Assembly (NCBI GenBank): GCA_964472875.1
Contig: CAYYMD010000002.1
Coordinates: 1-64,000 of the forward strand
DNA length: 64,000 nt
Reading direction: 5' to 3'
From: CAYYMD01 sp964472875
Lineage (GTDB): Bacteria; Planctomycetota; Phycisphaerae; SM23-33
Shown one piece after another: positions 23,013 to 32,235 of the stretch. The translations under genes and the position numbers were made by a program. A model generated the notes under the pieces. That model saw nothing but the letters and a program-made list of their open reading frames with translations, searched no databases and was not told the origin of the DNA. Within the stretch, counting starts at the first letter, position 1; each line of letters begins with the position of its first letter.

Positions 23013-23744
23013 CTACGCTATGCTCCAGCCGCCGTCGACGCAGATGCACTGGCCGGTGATGTAATCCTGGGCGAGCATAAACGCCACCGCCTCGGCGATG
23101 TCCTCCGGCCGGCCTGCCCGCCGCATGGGCGACTTGGCGACCGTGTTGTTCTGGCTCTGGGTGAAGTGTTCATCCGGAAACCGGATCATGCCCGGCGCCA
23201 CGGCGTTTACGCGGATGTTGCGGGCCGCAAGCGCCCCGGCAGTGGACTTGGCCACGGCCACTACCGCCGCCTTCGAGGCGCAATAGGCCGTGTATCCCGG
23301 CCACGGCCGAAGCCCCCCCACTCCCGCGATGTTCACTACCGCACCGCCATCGGGCATTATCGCCGCGGCGCGGCTTATGCAAAGAGCGGCCGCACGGGCG
23401 TTTATAGCCATGGCTTCATCCCATTGTTCCGCGGTCAATTCCTCGAGCGGTGTGCGCGGAAACACGCCGGCGTTGTTAACGAGCATATCAACCCGGCCGA
23501 ACGTGGATTTAACCTGCTCAAAGAGTTCGTCTATCTGTTCGGGCTCAGCCAGGTCGGCCCGGAAGACCTCCACCCGCACGCCCGGACGACGAATGTCATC
23601 GGCGGTTTTGCGGGCGTCGTCGATGGAATGTCCGCAGTGAACGGCGATATGAGCGCCTCGGCCGGCCAGGGCCATGGCTATGCAGCGGCCCAGACGTCTG
23701 GCCGCACCGGTCACCAGCGCGACTTTATCATTAAATTCATTCAC
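23013..23744 (-). CDS. SDR-family oxidoreductase (pteridine reductase-like)
   Basis: A 243-residue short-chain dehydrogenase/reductase. The NAD(P)-binding motif VTGAARRLGR is at residues 11-20, NNAG at 90-93, and the catalytic YxxxK at Y154/K158. The usual catalytic Ser, 13 residues before Tyr, is Gly141 in the context NIAGVGGLRPWPGY. That context resembles the pteridine-reductase-type subfamily, where Asp often stands there. Substrate unknown. The start at 23744 lies 6 bases beyond the M42 peptidase stop on the same strand, so the two genes are likely co-transcribed with the peptidase first. Confidence 0.87.
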   Translation of the reverse strand: MNEFNDKVALVTGAARRLGRCIAMALAGRGAHIAVHCGHSIDDARKTADDIRRPGVRVEVFRADLAEPEQIDELFEQVKSTFGRVDMLVNNAGVFPRTPLEELTAEQWDEAMAINARAAALCISRAAAIMPDGGAVVNIAGVGGLRPWPGYTAYCASKAAVVAVAKSTAGALAARNIRVNAVAPGMIRFPDEHFTQSQNNTVAKSPMRRAGRPEDIAEAVAFMLAQDYITGQCICVDGGWSIA

Positions 23745-23750
23745 GGGTCG

Positions 23751-24821
23751 CTAAACATTTACTTTGAACCGCTCGCCCTTTTTGAGGTCCGTGGCGAAGG
23801 CGGCCAGCAACTGAGCGGCCTTCTCGGCGTCGTTGAGGTCGAGCATCTCGACGGTGGTGTGCATGTAGCGGTTCGGCACGCCCACAACGGCAGTCGGCAC
23901 GCCGCCGTGCTTGGTGAATATCGCCAGGGCGTCCGTTCCGCCGCGGAGGGAGAACGTCTCATTCTGGAGTTTGATTTTTTTGCGGGAGGCGATCTTTTTC
24001 AGGCGGCTGACTATCAACGGATGGTTCTCCCGCCCGATGCTTACTGTGGGGCCCTGGCCGAGTTTGACCTGGCCGTGCTGCTTGGCGTCTATGCCCGGAA
24101 CGTCGGTGGAGTGCGTAACTTCCGCAATAATCGCCGCATCCGGTCGCACGTTGAACACGCTCATCGCCGCGCCGAACAATCCTACCTCCTCCTGCACGCT
24201 GCTGCAGGCGTAGATGGCGCATTTGGGTTTACTCTTGGCTGCTGCGGCAATGCGCAGAGTCTCGAGGACAATCCACGTGCCTATGCGATCGTCCAAACCG
24301 CGGGCCACGCATATATCGTCATGGAGCAACTCGAAGTCGTCCGTGAAGGAAACCGGATCGCCCACGGCCACGCGGCGCGACGCCGCCTTCTGGTCGGCGG
24401 CGCCGATGTCGATGAAGCATTCGTGTATTTTCGGCTGTTTCTTTTCCTTTTCCTTGTTTTGAAGGTGAACGGGCACCGAGCCGATTACGCCCTTGACCTC
24501 GCCCTTTTCGTTATGGATTATCACCCTCTTGCCTCGCAGCAGCGCCGGGTCCACGCCGCCGATATTCTGGAAGTAGAGAAAGCCGTTGTCGTCAATGTGC
24601 TTTACCATAAGTCCGAGTTCATCGACGTGGCCGTCGAGCATAATTTTCGGATCGCCGTCGGGGTTGAGAACCGCCACGGCGTTGCCGTAGGAGTCTGTGC
24701 GGACCTCGTCGGCGTACTTGCGGGCGTAATCGCACCATATTTTCTGTGCGTTTGTCTCGTATCCGCTGGGAGACGGACAGGCCAGCAGTTCCTTCAAAAA
24801 TTCCAGTGATTCTTTGCGCAT
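23751..24821 (-). CDS. M42-family metallo-aminopeptidase
   Basis: A cytoplasmic dinuclear zinc aminopeptidase of the M42 (glutamyl aminopeptidase/TET) family, 356 residues. Metal ligands appear in order: MLDGHVDELG (His/Asp), ARGLDDRIGTW, the catalytic SVQEEVGLFGA, and IIAEVTHSTD. A late His lies in RYMHTTVEM. An inserted PDZ-like beta-barrel lies between about residues 70 and 165. Members form dodecameric TET particles that trim peptides. It is divergent from nadB. Confidence 0.92.
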   Translation of the reverse strand: MRKESLEFLKELLACPSPSGYETNAQKIWCDYARKYADEVRTDSYGNAVAVLNPDGDPKIMLDGHVDELGLMVKHIDDNGFLYFQNIGGVDPALLRGKRVIIHNEKGEVKGVIGSVPVHLQNKEKEKKQPKIHECFIDIGAADQKAASRRVAVGDPVSFTDDFELLHDDICVARGLDDRIGTWIVLETLRIAAAAKSKPKCAIYACSSVQEEVGLFGAAMSVFNVRPDAAIIAEVTHSTDVPGIDAKQHGQVKLGQGPTVSIGRENHPLIVSRLKKIASRKKIKLQNETFSLRGGTDALAIFTKHGGVPTAVVGVPNRYMHTTVEMLDLNDAEKAAQLLAAFATDLKKGERFKVNV

Positions 24822-24971
24822 AAATATTCCCTTGCATGTTAAATTTAAGTTACGGATAGACTAACGCAGCGGCAGTGATGAGGCAAGAAAACTTTGCATC
24901 AGTATAGGCGTGGCAGATTGGCATCCAAATATAAATCGACATATAACGCCGTCTGCAATAGACTCTTAAAT

Positions 24972-26609
24972 ATGGACAACATATATTTCAAACGTCGTTA
25001 CCTGATAAGTTTCGCCGCCCGGCAACTGCCGCATATTTTCACTGACGTGCTGGTTATAGGCAGCGGAGCGGCCGGGCTGCGGGCGGCCATCGAGGCCTCC
25101 AATTACGGGCAGGTTATACTTCTTGCCAAGTGCCCGCTGGCCGAGTCCAACACATATTACGCCCAGGGCGGGCTGGCTGCGGCACTTGCACCGGGCGATT
25201 CTGTGGAAAACCACGTCAAAGATACGATGCGGACCGGCTGCGGCCTTTGCGACGAGGATGTGGTGCGGAATGTCATCGCCGCCGCACCGCAGCACATAAA
25301 GCAGATGCAGGACTGGGGCGTCGGGTTCGACTCAGAGGACGGGGAATTCATGCTGGGAAGAGAAGGCGGCCACGGTGAAAGCAGAATAGTCCACGCCGGC
25401 GGCGACGCCACCGGCAAGGCGCTGGCGGAAGTTCTGGCCGAGAAGGTCCGACGGGCGGAAAACATTAAAATATTCAGTGACTGCTTTGCCATTGACCTGC
25501 TGACCGACCCGCCCGCCGGCGGGGACAATGCCTGCTGCGTGGGGGCGATTACATACAACCAGCGTTACGGCATACAGATGATACTGGCCAGGCAGACCAT
25601 CCTGGCCTCCGGCGGCACGGGGTCATTGTGGCGGGAAACAACCAACCCGCCCTGTGCCACCGCCGACGGCATAGCGATGGGCTTCCGCGCGGGCGCGGCC
25701 GTGGCCGACGCCGAAATGATGCAGTTCCACCCCACCACGCTTTACGTGGCCGGGGCCACTCGGGCGCTTATTTCCGAGGCGGTCCGGGGCGAGGGCGCGT
25801 ACCTCAAAGACCGCGAAGGTCGACGATTTATGGAGGATTATCACGAGATGGGCGAACTGGCCCCGCGGGACATTGTCAGCCGGGCGATTTACGAGCAGAC
25901 CGGCAAGACCGGCTTTACACACGTGTTCCTGGATGTTCGCCACATCGGGGGCGAAAAATTCGCCGAACGTTTTCCCCAAATCGACGATATTTGCCGCTCT
26001 TTCGGGATAAATCCGGCCGCCGACCTTATACCGGTCCACCCGGCCGCCCACTATATGATAGGCGGGCTGAAAACCGACTCGGACGGCCGCACCGGCCTGG
26101 AAGGACTTTTCGCATGCGGCGAGACGGCCTGCACCGGCCTGCACGGGGCCAACCGCCTGGCGTCCAACAGTCTGACCGAGGCGCTGATATTTGGTCAGCG
26201 ATGCGGTGAACTGGCCGGCCAGGCCGCCGCGGAAGAAAGCAACAAACTCACGCCACGGCACATGGACTTCTCAAACGTGCAGTCGCAGCGCACGGAACTG
26301 GACCTGGCCGACATCCGCAATTCACTGCGCTCTCTGATGTGGCGAAATGTCGGGATAGAAAGACACGGCGACCGGCTCAAAGAGACACTGGAGATAATTT
26401 CATTCTGGGGCCGGTACGTGCTGGACAAGGAATTCTGGGCCCGCGACGGATGGGAAATCCAGAACATGCTCACCGCCGCCTACATCATTGGCCGTTGCGC
26501 GCAACTCCGCACCGAGAGCCGCGGCGTTCACCACCGCACGGATTATCCCGAAACCGACCCCAAATGGGCCACGCACCAGCAACTGCGCAGACATGAGCCG
26601 GTCGAATGA
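24972..26609 (+). CDS. nadB: L-aspartate oxidase
   Basis: FAD enzyme that converts L-aspartate to iminoaspartate, the first step of de novo NAD synthesis. The FAD-binding motif VIGSGAAGLRAAIEA is near the N-terminus, with YYAQGGLAAAL, the substrate loop HSLT-equivalent in SRIVHAGGDATG, MQFHPTTLY, RGEGAYL and HPAAHYMIGG following. The C-terminal helical domain ends after residue ~545. The ATG at 24972 is preferred to an upstream in-frame start at 24894 that adds an unrelated leader. NadA and NadC are not adjacent. In anaerobes fumarate may accept the electrons. Confidence 0.93.
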   Translation: MDNIYFKRRYLISFAARQLPHIFTDVLVIGSGAAGLRAAIEASNYGQVILLAKCPLAESNTYYAQGGLAAALAPGDSVENHVKDTMRTGCGLCDEDVVRNVIAAAPQHIKQMQDWGVGFDSEDGEFMLGREGGHGESRIVHAGGDATGKALAEVLAEKVRRAENIKIFSDCFAIDLLTDPPAGGDNACCVGAITYNQRYGIQMILARQTILASGGTGSLWRETTNPPCATADGIAMGFRAGAAVADAEMMQFHPTTLYVAGATRALISEAVRGEGAYLKDREGRRFMEDYHEMGELAPRDIVSRAIYEQTGKTGFTHVFLDVRHIGGEKFAERFPQIDDICRSFGINPAADLIPVHPAAHYMIGGLKTDSDGRTGLEGLFACGETACTGLHGANRLASNSLTEALIFGQRCGELAGQAAAEESNKLTPRHMDFSNVQSQRTELDLADIRNSLRSLMWRNVGIERHGDRLKETLEIISFWGRYVLDKEFWARDGWEIQNMLTAAYIIGRCAQLRTESRGVHHRTDYPETDPKWATHQQLRRHEPVE

Positions 26610-26668
26610 TGTTCATTCAAAGAAAACAGTTCGGCGGATTTTATCCGGGAGCATAATGGACAGCCGCC

Positions 26669-28357
26669 CTAATTGTCCTTGTTATCCTTGTTGTCCTTGT
26701 TCTCTTTGTCTTTGTTTTTCTTTCTGCGGCGGGACCTTTTGGACCTGCGGCGGGACTTGGACTTGCCGCTCTTTTTAGAACCGGATTCTTCGAATTTCAC
26801 GGTTTTGGGTTTGCCGCCACCGGACAATTTGCCGCTCCAGTCAACTGCGCCGCCGCGCTGGTCCTTGGCGGTTATTTCCACATCGCCGGTGGTCAGGTTT
26901 ACATCCGTATATACGGTTATCTTTTTACCGGTGGACTCTTCCAGTTCGGAAAGCTTGTGCCTGAGGTTGTTATGAATGTAATCGGTAGTCTCTACCTCGG
27001 TGGAAACCTCTATCCGGGAGACCTTGCTGTCGGAGCACGCGGCCTGAATGCTGCGCAACACCTCCAGCGATTGCGTCTCGGCGGATGGAACCATCCCGTT
27101 ACCCTTGCACTTGGGACATTGGTCGTAAATGCTGGTATACAGCGAAGGCCGCACCCGCTGGCGTGTCATTTCCAGCAGTGCGAAACTGCTCATCCGAAGC
27201 AATTTCGTTTTCGCCCTGTCCGGCTTTATCGCCCCTCTGAAAGTCTTTTCGACCTCGCGGCGGTTCTTATTCGACTTCATGTCGATAAAATCAATAACCA
27301 CCAGTCCGCCGAGGTCTCGCAGCCGCAACTGGCGGGCGATTTCCTTTGCCGCCTCGATATTTGTTTTCATGGCGGTTGTTTCGGCATCCGAATGACTCTT
27401 GGATCGGCCGGAATTGACGTCAATCGCCACCAGGGCCTCGGTCTGGTCTATCACCAGCGAACCTCCGGAAGGCAACTCCACCCGCCGCTCGAACGCCTTG
27501 TCGATTTCCTCCTCCAGTCCGGCGTCACGGAACAGCCCGGCCTTGCCGTCATACAGTTCGATAATCTTTTTTGTACGCGGCATGGCCACGTCCAGGAACT
27601 CTTTAACATTATTCGCCACGTTCCTGCTGTCGCAGATGATTCTGTCTATGTCGGTGTTGTATATATCCCGCAGCGTGCGTGTAACCAGGTCGGATTCGCG
27701 GTAAATCTCCGCCGGCGCCTTTGTGTTATTGATTCTTTTATCTATCACCTTCCACAGGCGGTTGAGGTAATGCAGGTCCCGCTGCAGATCGCGCTTGGGC
27801 TTACCGACCGCCGCGGTGCGAACTATAAATCCGACGTTGTCCGGCCGATTTATCTCCGCAAGAGCCGACTTCGCCTTGGCGCGCTCTTTCTCATCTTCGA
27901 TTTTGCGGGAAACGCCCACTTTCTCCATGCCCGGCATCATCACCAGCAGCCGCCCGGGTATGGACACGTAAGTCGTAAGCGTGGGCCCCTTGGTGCCTAT
28001 CCCCTCTTTGGTCACCTGAACTATAAGTTCCATTCCCTTCCGCAGGCACTCCTGTATTGGCGGCCGTTTTTCCCGCGACTGTTTGCGCCCGACGGGCTCC
28101 GAAGACTTCTTGCCCTTTAAGAATAATTTCGGCTGCACGTCGGATATATGCAGAAATCCGTTCTTTGCGCCCCCGAAATCTACAAAGGCCGCCTGTATGG
28201 ATTTTTCCACATTTGTGACCCTTCCCTTGTATATGTTGCCTGCTATCGAAAGATTAGAGGCCCGCTCAATGTACAGTTCCTCGAGCGTTCCGTCGTTTAC
28301 TATGGCTATTCTGCACTCATAGCCCTCTACCATGTTGATCATCATTTCTTTTGTCAT
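26669..28357 (-). CDS. rng: Ribonuclease E/G
   Basis: Endoribonuclease for RNA turnover and rRNA maturation, 562 residues. The S1 domain (YKGRVTNVEKSIQAAFVDFG, about residues 41-60) is followed by the catalytic core with the metal-binding AIDVNSGRSKS and the DFIDM motif, and by the zinc link CPKCKGNG. The C-terminus is a Lys/Arg/Asn/Asp-rich tail ending in NKDN repeats, with near-tandem DNA at 26672-26712. The length fits RNase G plus a short basic tail rather than a full RNase E scaffold. ATGs at 28357, 28345, 28342 and 28333 are all possible starts. Confidence 0.92.
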   Translation of the reverse strand: MTKEMMINMVEGYECRIAIVNDGTLEELYIERASNLSIAGNIYKGRVTNVEKSIQAAFVDFGGAKNGFLHISDVQPKLFLKGKKSSEPVGRKQSREKRPPIQECLRKGMELIVQVTKEGIGTKGPTLTTYVSIPGRLLVMMPGMEKVGVSRKIEDEKERAKAKSALAEINRPDNVGFIVRTAAVGKPKRDLQRDLHYLNRLWKVIDKRINNTKAPAEIYRESDLVTRTLRDIYNTDIDRIICDSRNVANNVKEFLDVAMPRTKKIIELYDGKAGLFRDAGLEEEIDKAFERRVELPSGGSLVIDQTEALVAIDVNSGRSKSHSDAETTAMKTNIEAAKEIARQLRLRDLGGLVVIDFIDMKSNKNRREVEKTFRGAIKPDRAKTKLLRMSSFALLEMTRQRVRPSLYTSIYDQCPKCKGNGMVPSAETQSLEVLRSIQAACSDSKVSRIEVSTEVETTDYIHNNLRHKLSELEESTGKKITVYTDVNLTTGDVEITAKDQRGGAVDWSGKLSGGGKPKTVKFEESGSKKSGKSKSRRRSKRSRRRKKNKDKENKDNKDNKDN

Positions 28358-28406
28358 ATTCCGTTTCTCTTGGATTTTATCTTCGCCGGTAATTCCGGCG
28401 TCATAT

Positions 28407-29054
28407 TCATATGTCGTATTGTATCCCGGTGCGCACCATGGCTGCCAGGTCGACGCGTTCGTCCATGCCGAGCAGCCGCAGCACTTCAGCGGGTCTTGGC
28501 CACAGGTCGCCTCGCGGGGCGAGTGTCATCCTCAGCCGATTGTCCGTTACTTTTAAATCCTTTACCATATCCTTCAAATCAATACGTCTGGTCTTCTTGC
28601 GCTTCCTGCTGCCCTTGCCGGAAACTATCCTTTCAACATTCCACTGATCCCTGTCACCAAGGTCTCCGACAGCATTTTTCACATAATTCGCCTTTTTCTC
28701 GTCGACGGACAATTCGTAGTCCGCCGCGAGGGGCTGGGGCGCCCGCTTGCGCGAAAACTTCTTTGCCGACGTGAATTTCATACCAATCGGTGCATTGCGG
28801 TTCATCCGGTCCAGCAACTCATCTGCCTCGGCCGGTTCGTTCAACGACATCACTGCCAGATCGCACCGGCTGGCCACCCCCACCGGCCGTGGACACACAA
28901 GCGAAACAACGGGACGCGGGTTATAACCCTCGGTATATTTCAACGGGACCTTAGCACGCACGGCGGTCTGGATTACCGTACGCATGGTTTGAGCGTGGGA
29001 CAGAAACCGCAGGTCGCCCCTGATATCCATCCACATGCACCACTTTTGAGTCAA
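28407..29054 (-). CDS. DUF2344 (TIGR03936-type) protein
   Basis: A 215-residue protein of the family usually fused to or next to a radical SAM protein (TIGR03936) and often near RNase E/G and ribosomal genes. Recognisable elements are the opening LRFLSHAQTMRTVIQTAVRA and the EGYNPRP motif at about residues 42-48. Here it stands alone directly upstream of the RNase gene on the same strand, with no radical SAM gene in view. The biochemical role is unknown; context suggests RNA or translation metabolism. Confidence 0.8.
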   Translation of the reverse strand: MTQKWCMWMDIRGDLRFLSHAQTMRTVIQTAVRAKVPLKYTEGYNPRPVVSLVCPRPVGVASRCDLAVMSLNEPAEADELLDRMNRNAPIGMKFTSAKKFSRKRAPQPLAADYELSVDEKKANYVKNAVGDLGDRDQWNVERIVSGKGSRKRKKTRRIDLKDMVKDLKVTDNRLRMTLAPRGDLWPRPAEVLRLLGMDERVDLAAMVRTGIQYDI

Positions 29055-29075
29055 TTCCTGCTTTCCTTGATTTAC

Positions 29076-30818
29076 CTACTCCGTCATCGCTTCGGGAATA
29101 ATCTGGCGAGTCTCGGAGCGGAGATAGTTATGTATTTCGGTGTCTGTCTCGAATGTCATTACTCTTCTGGCCACCCGCACCGCCTGATCGATGGTGACCG
29201 AGCGGATGACTTTTTTGATTTCCGGCATAACGGCCGGAACACAGGAAAACGTCCGCAACCCAAGCCCCAGCAGCAGGAGCGTGTATTCCGGCTGACCTGC
29301 CATTTCACCGCACAGACTTACCCCCACATCGTACCGCCTGCCCGTGCGTATAATCTGGCGTATAAGTCTCAGCACCGACGGATGTGCAACGGTGAACATG
29401 GACGCCACACGCTCGTTGGCCCTGTCCACAGCCAGGGTGTACTGCACCAGGTCATTAGTTCCTATCGAGAAGAAGTCCACCTCCCGGGCAAAATCGTCGC
29501 ACTGCAGCGCTGCCGCAGGCGTCTCGACCATCATGCCGATTGGTAAATCTCTCTGGTGCTCGATACCTTCTTCTTCCAAATCCTCCGCTATGTCACGAAC
29601 GATTGCCTTTGCCTGTCTGAGCTCCATCAGGTTCGAAATAAGCGGGAACAACACGGATACGTTCCCGTCTACGCTGGCCCGGAGAATGGCACGTAACTGC
29701 GTGCGGAACAGCGGCAGATTCTGAAGGCAGAAACGTATGCTACGCAGCCCAAGAAAGGGGTTGCGCTCCGGCACCCGCGCCCGCGCCTGGGTATATTTAT
29801 CGGCGCCGAGGTCCAGCGTCCGGATGACTACCGGCCTGTCTCCGCAAACCTCGATTACGCGGCGGTATGCCTCGTAATGCTGATGCTCATCCGGTTCGGT
29901 ATCCGTGCCCAGATACAGAAATTCCGTACGGTACAGGCCGATTCCGCCGCCGCCTTTTTCCAGCACGGTGGGCGCTTCTTCGGGGAATTCCACGTTGCCC
30001 AGAAGGGTTATTTCGTGGCCGTCCGCCGTGACGGCCGGAAGATCGCGTAACGCCTCCAATGAATGAATGAACTCCACCTGCTTGCGGGCGTAATCCTGGT
30101 ATTGTTCGACGGTCTTTTTATCGGGCTCTATTATCACCAGCCCGCGGTAACCGTCTATTATCACGGTTTTGCCCGCTGTAACCTCGGCCGTTACGTCGTT
30201 AAGCCCCACCACAGCCGGTATTCCCAGGGCGTGGGCCACGATGGCCGTATGCGAGGTCTGGCCGCCGGCGTCTATGCCAAGGCCGCGAACGTGCTGACGA
30301 TCCATACCCGCCGTTTGCGACGGCGTAAGATCCCTGGCCAATACCGTCACGTCCCTGGAAAGATGAGAAAGCGACTGCCTGCTCTGGCCTATGAGGTTGC
30401 GCAACAAACGCTTTTCGACATCATAAACGTCTTTCATGCGCTCGGCCAGGTACTGGGGCATCTGTTTGAATTCGTTGGCGTAGCCGCGCAGGACAGTAGC
30501 CACGGCATATTCGGCCGCTACATTGCCTTCGCGAATGGTCTCGGTGAATTTCTTCTGCAATTCCTTGTCGTTCAACAGGCCGATGTGAAAATCGAAGATG
30601 CCGGCGGTTTTTTTGCCTACCTGGCCGACGACCTTCTTCTTGAGGTCGGTTATTTCCTTTTTTGAAACATCGATGGCTTTGCGAAGGCGCGACAATTCCG
30701 ACTCGGCGCTGTCGGTAGGAACGTGCCGCTCGGGTATGTCGAAATCCTCGGTATCCAGCACTACCGCCGGTGCGATTACCACGCCCGGCGATACTCCTAT
30801 GCCCTTTTTAACCTTCAT
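29076..30818 (-). CDS. ptsI: Phosphoenolpyruvate-protein phosphotransferase (PTS Enzyme I)
   Basis: Transfers phosphate from PEP to HPr. The 580-residue protein has the swivelling phospho-histidine motif GGQTSHTAIVA (His190). The TIM-barrel domain shows RTEFLYLG, LGLRSIRFCL, the metal-binding stretch around MVETPAAALQ, and FSIGTNDLVQYTLA with the SLCGEMAG cysteine loop. The length is standard. It follows ptsH after 33 bases on the minus strand. No sugar-specific EIIB or EIIC is present in the cluster. Confidence 0.95.
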   Translation of the reverse strand: MKVKKGIGVSPGVVIAPAVVLDTEDFDIPERHVPTDSAESELSRLRKAIDVSKKEITDLKKKVVGQVGKKTAGIFDFHIGLLNDKELQKKFTETIREGNVAAEYAVATVLRGYANEFKQMPQYLAERMKDVYDVEKRLLRNLIGQSRQSLSHLSRDVTVLARDLTPSQTAGMDRQHVRGLGIDAGGQTSHTAIVAHALGIPAVVGLNDVTAEVTAGKTVIIDGYRGLVIIEPDKKTVEQYQDYARKQVEFIHSLEALRDLPAVTADGHEITLLGNVEFPEEAPTVLEKGGGGIGLYRTEFLYLGTDTEPDEHQHYEAYRRVIEVCGDRPVVIRTLDLGADKYTQARARVPERNPFLGLRSIRFCLQNLPLFRTQLRAILRASVDGNVSVLFPLISNLMELRQAKAIVRDIAEDLEEEGIEHQRDLPIGMMVETPAAALQCDDFAREVDFFSIGTNDLVQYTLAVDRANERVASMFTVAHPSVLRLIRQIIRTGRRYDVGVSLCGEMAGQPEYTLLLLGLGLRTFSCVPAVMPEIKKVIRSVTIDQAVRVARRVMTFETDTEIHNYLRSETRQIIPEAMTE

Positions 30819-30851
30819 AATTAACCATTCCTGCGCCGTGTATAAATATCG

Positions 30852-31157
30852 TCACGACTGGCCGGACTCTCCGGCCTCATCCTGTTCCATCTCGCCGAAG
30901 CCGTCTTCAAAAAGTTCAGCAAGTGCATCAACGGCTTCCTGCGCGTCTTCGCCCTCGGCAAGTAGTTTAAGCTTCATTCCCTCCGTGCCTGCAAGACGCA
31001 TCACGGACATTATACTCTTGGCGTCTACCGTCAAAGCGTTATTCGATATCTCAATTTTGCTTGTATAGTTATTTGCCAACTCCACAAGTTGCATGGCAGG
31101 CCGTGCATGCAGCCCGTATTTATTAACAATATTCAACTCTTTTTCGACCGTCGGCAA
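30852..31157 (-). CDS. ptsH: Phosphocarrier protein HPr
   Basis: Small phosphocarrier between Enzyme I and EIIA. The active-site region NKYGLHARPA gives His17, and DAKSIMSVM gives the regulatory serine (Ser48). That serine suggests possible control by an HPr kinase/phosphorylase, although none is seen here. The protein is 101 residues, longer than the usual ~88, because of an acidic C-terminal tail rich in Glu, Asp and Gly. It lies between the EIIA gene and ptsI. Confidence 0.94.
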   Translation of the reverse strand: MPTVEKELNIVNKYGLHARPAMQLVELANNYTSKIEISNNALTVDAKSIMSVMRLAGTEGMKLKLLAEGEDAQEAVDALAELFEDGFGEMEQDEAGESGQS

Positions 31158-31227
31158 TTTATTTCACCGTTCCCTGCTGATGCGGGCAGATACGAAAACG
31201 CTCGCATCCGAAGTATTAACACTGTAC

Positions 31228-31698
31228 TCACAGCATTTCTTCGGCGTCTTTGAGCAATTCCGATATTTCTTCCATGCTGCTGCTCTGCCTGAGCCACTTG
31301 CGAAATCTGTCTTGTTGTACGTGCTTGAATATCATTTCCATCGCCTGAAGGTGCTCATCCGGATTGTCCTGTCCCGACAAAAGAAGGATAACCACATAGA
31401 CCGGCTTACCGTCCAGTGCGGCAAAATCGATCCCCTCGCCGGACCTTCCTACAGCCCCTATGGGATGGGAGATACCTTCCATCTTTGCGTGGGGAAGAGC
31501 CACACCCTTTCCTATACCGGTAGTGGCCTTGGACTCCCTCTGAAGCACGGCCTTAACGGCCGAATCGACGCTCACATCACCAAGAATGCCGGCGGAAGAC
31601 ATCACTTCTACTAATTCTGTTATCGCTTCATCGCGCCCCCGGGCATTCAGTTCGGGCACTATTGCCTTTGAAGCGATTATCTCCGAAAGTTTCATCAA
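31228..31698 (-). CDS. PTS EIIA domain protein (PtsN/fructose-type)
   Basis: A 156-residue EIIA of the PtsN/FruA fold. The phospho-accepting histidine lies in GVALPHAKMEG (about residue 70), and the conserved TTGIGKGVALPHA context is intact. With hpf upstream and ptsH-ptsI downstream, and with no permease subunits, a regulatory nitrogen-PTS-like role is more likely than sugar uptake. Start alternatives are the two adjacent ATGs at 31698 and 31695. Confidence 0.9.
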   Translation of the reverse strand: MMKLSEIIASKAIVPELNARGRDEAITELVEVMSSAGILGDVSVDSAVKAVLQRESKATTGIGKGVALPHAKMEGISHPIGAVGRSGEGIDFAALDGKPVYVVILLLSGQDNPDEHLQAMEMIFKHVQQDRFRKWLRQSSSMEEISELLKDAEEML

Positions 31699-31905
31699 TT
31701 ACTCCCATGCTTCCGGCAGCGACAGCCGGGTAGCGACCCGCTTCTGTCGGATGCCAAAATAAAAATCTACTAAAACAAAACATTTCCCAAGCATTAACTT
31801 TTATACGTCCTTATGCAGATTTTTACTGCTGTCGGCGAGTTATAAAGTGTAACCGCAAACCGGTTCGCATGCCAGTTTCGAGAGGGCTGAATTTCCCTTA
31901 CGCCC

Positions 31906-32235
31906 TCAAACCCCGGACTGGGGTCCTTCTCCGTGGGGCGGTCCCTGGCGGTCTCGAACCTTGTCTTTGAAGCGCCTTAACTGCTGCGTAATTTTTGACA
32001 ACGCGCCGTCAACCCCCGCATACATGTCTTTATGTTCGGCGGTGGCCACGAAAGTGTGTTTCCGCCCGCCGGTTACTATAATTTCAACCAGAAAGTGTGC
32101 CGATTCCTTGTCCAGCACAACCTCGACGGTGTGGATACCGTCATAATACCTTTCGAGCTTGGGCATTTTGGATTCTATATACTCTCTCAACGGCTTGGTG
32201 GCTTTCAAATGCCGCGCCTCGATAGTCAAATTCAC
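31906..32235 (-). CDS. hpf: Ribosome hibernation-promoting factor (short HPF/RaiA type)
   Basis: A 109-residue protein of the HPF/YfiA family that binds the small ribosomal subunit in stationary phase and blocks mRNA/tRNA sites. The typical opening MNLTIEARHLKATKPLREYIESKM and the KDMYAGVDGALSKITQQLRRFKDK helix are present. The C-terminal dimerisation domain of long HPF is absent, so it is the short form, ending in a Pro/Gly-rich tail. It overlaps the DUF502 gene by 4 bases. A 207-base non-coding gap separates it from the EIIA gene downstream. Confidence 0.92.
   Translation of the reverse strand: MNLTIEARHLKATKPLREYIESKMPKLERYYDGIHTVEVVLDKESAHFLVEIIVTGGRKHTFVATAEHKDMYAGVDGALSKITQQLRRFKDKVRDRQGPPHGEGPQSGV

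Noticed and set aside
22839..24809. A 656-codon open frame on the plus strand
   Set aside because: It lies antisense to the clear SDR and M42 peptidase genes; it is a shadow of GC-rich codon bias.
26957..28120. A 387-codon open frame on the plus strand
   Set aside because: It is antisense to the RNase E/G core and has no recognisable motif.
31699..31905. Small RNA gene between hpf and the EIIA gene
   Set aside because: No stable terminator-like end or promoter pair could be identified by eye.
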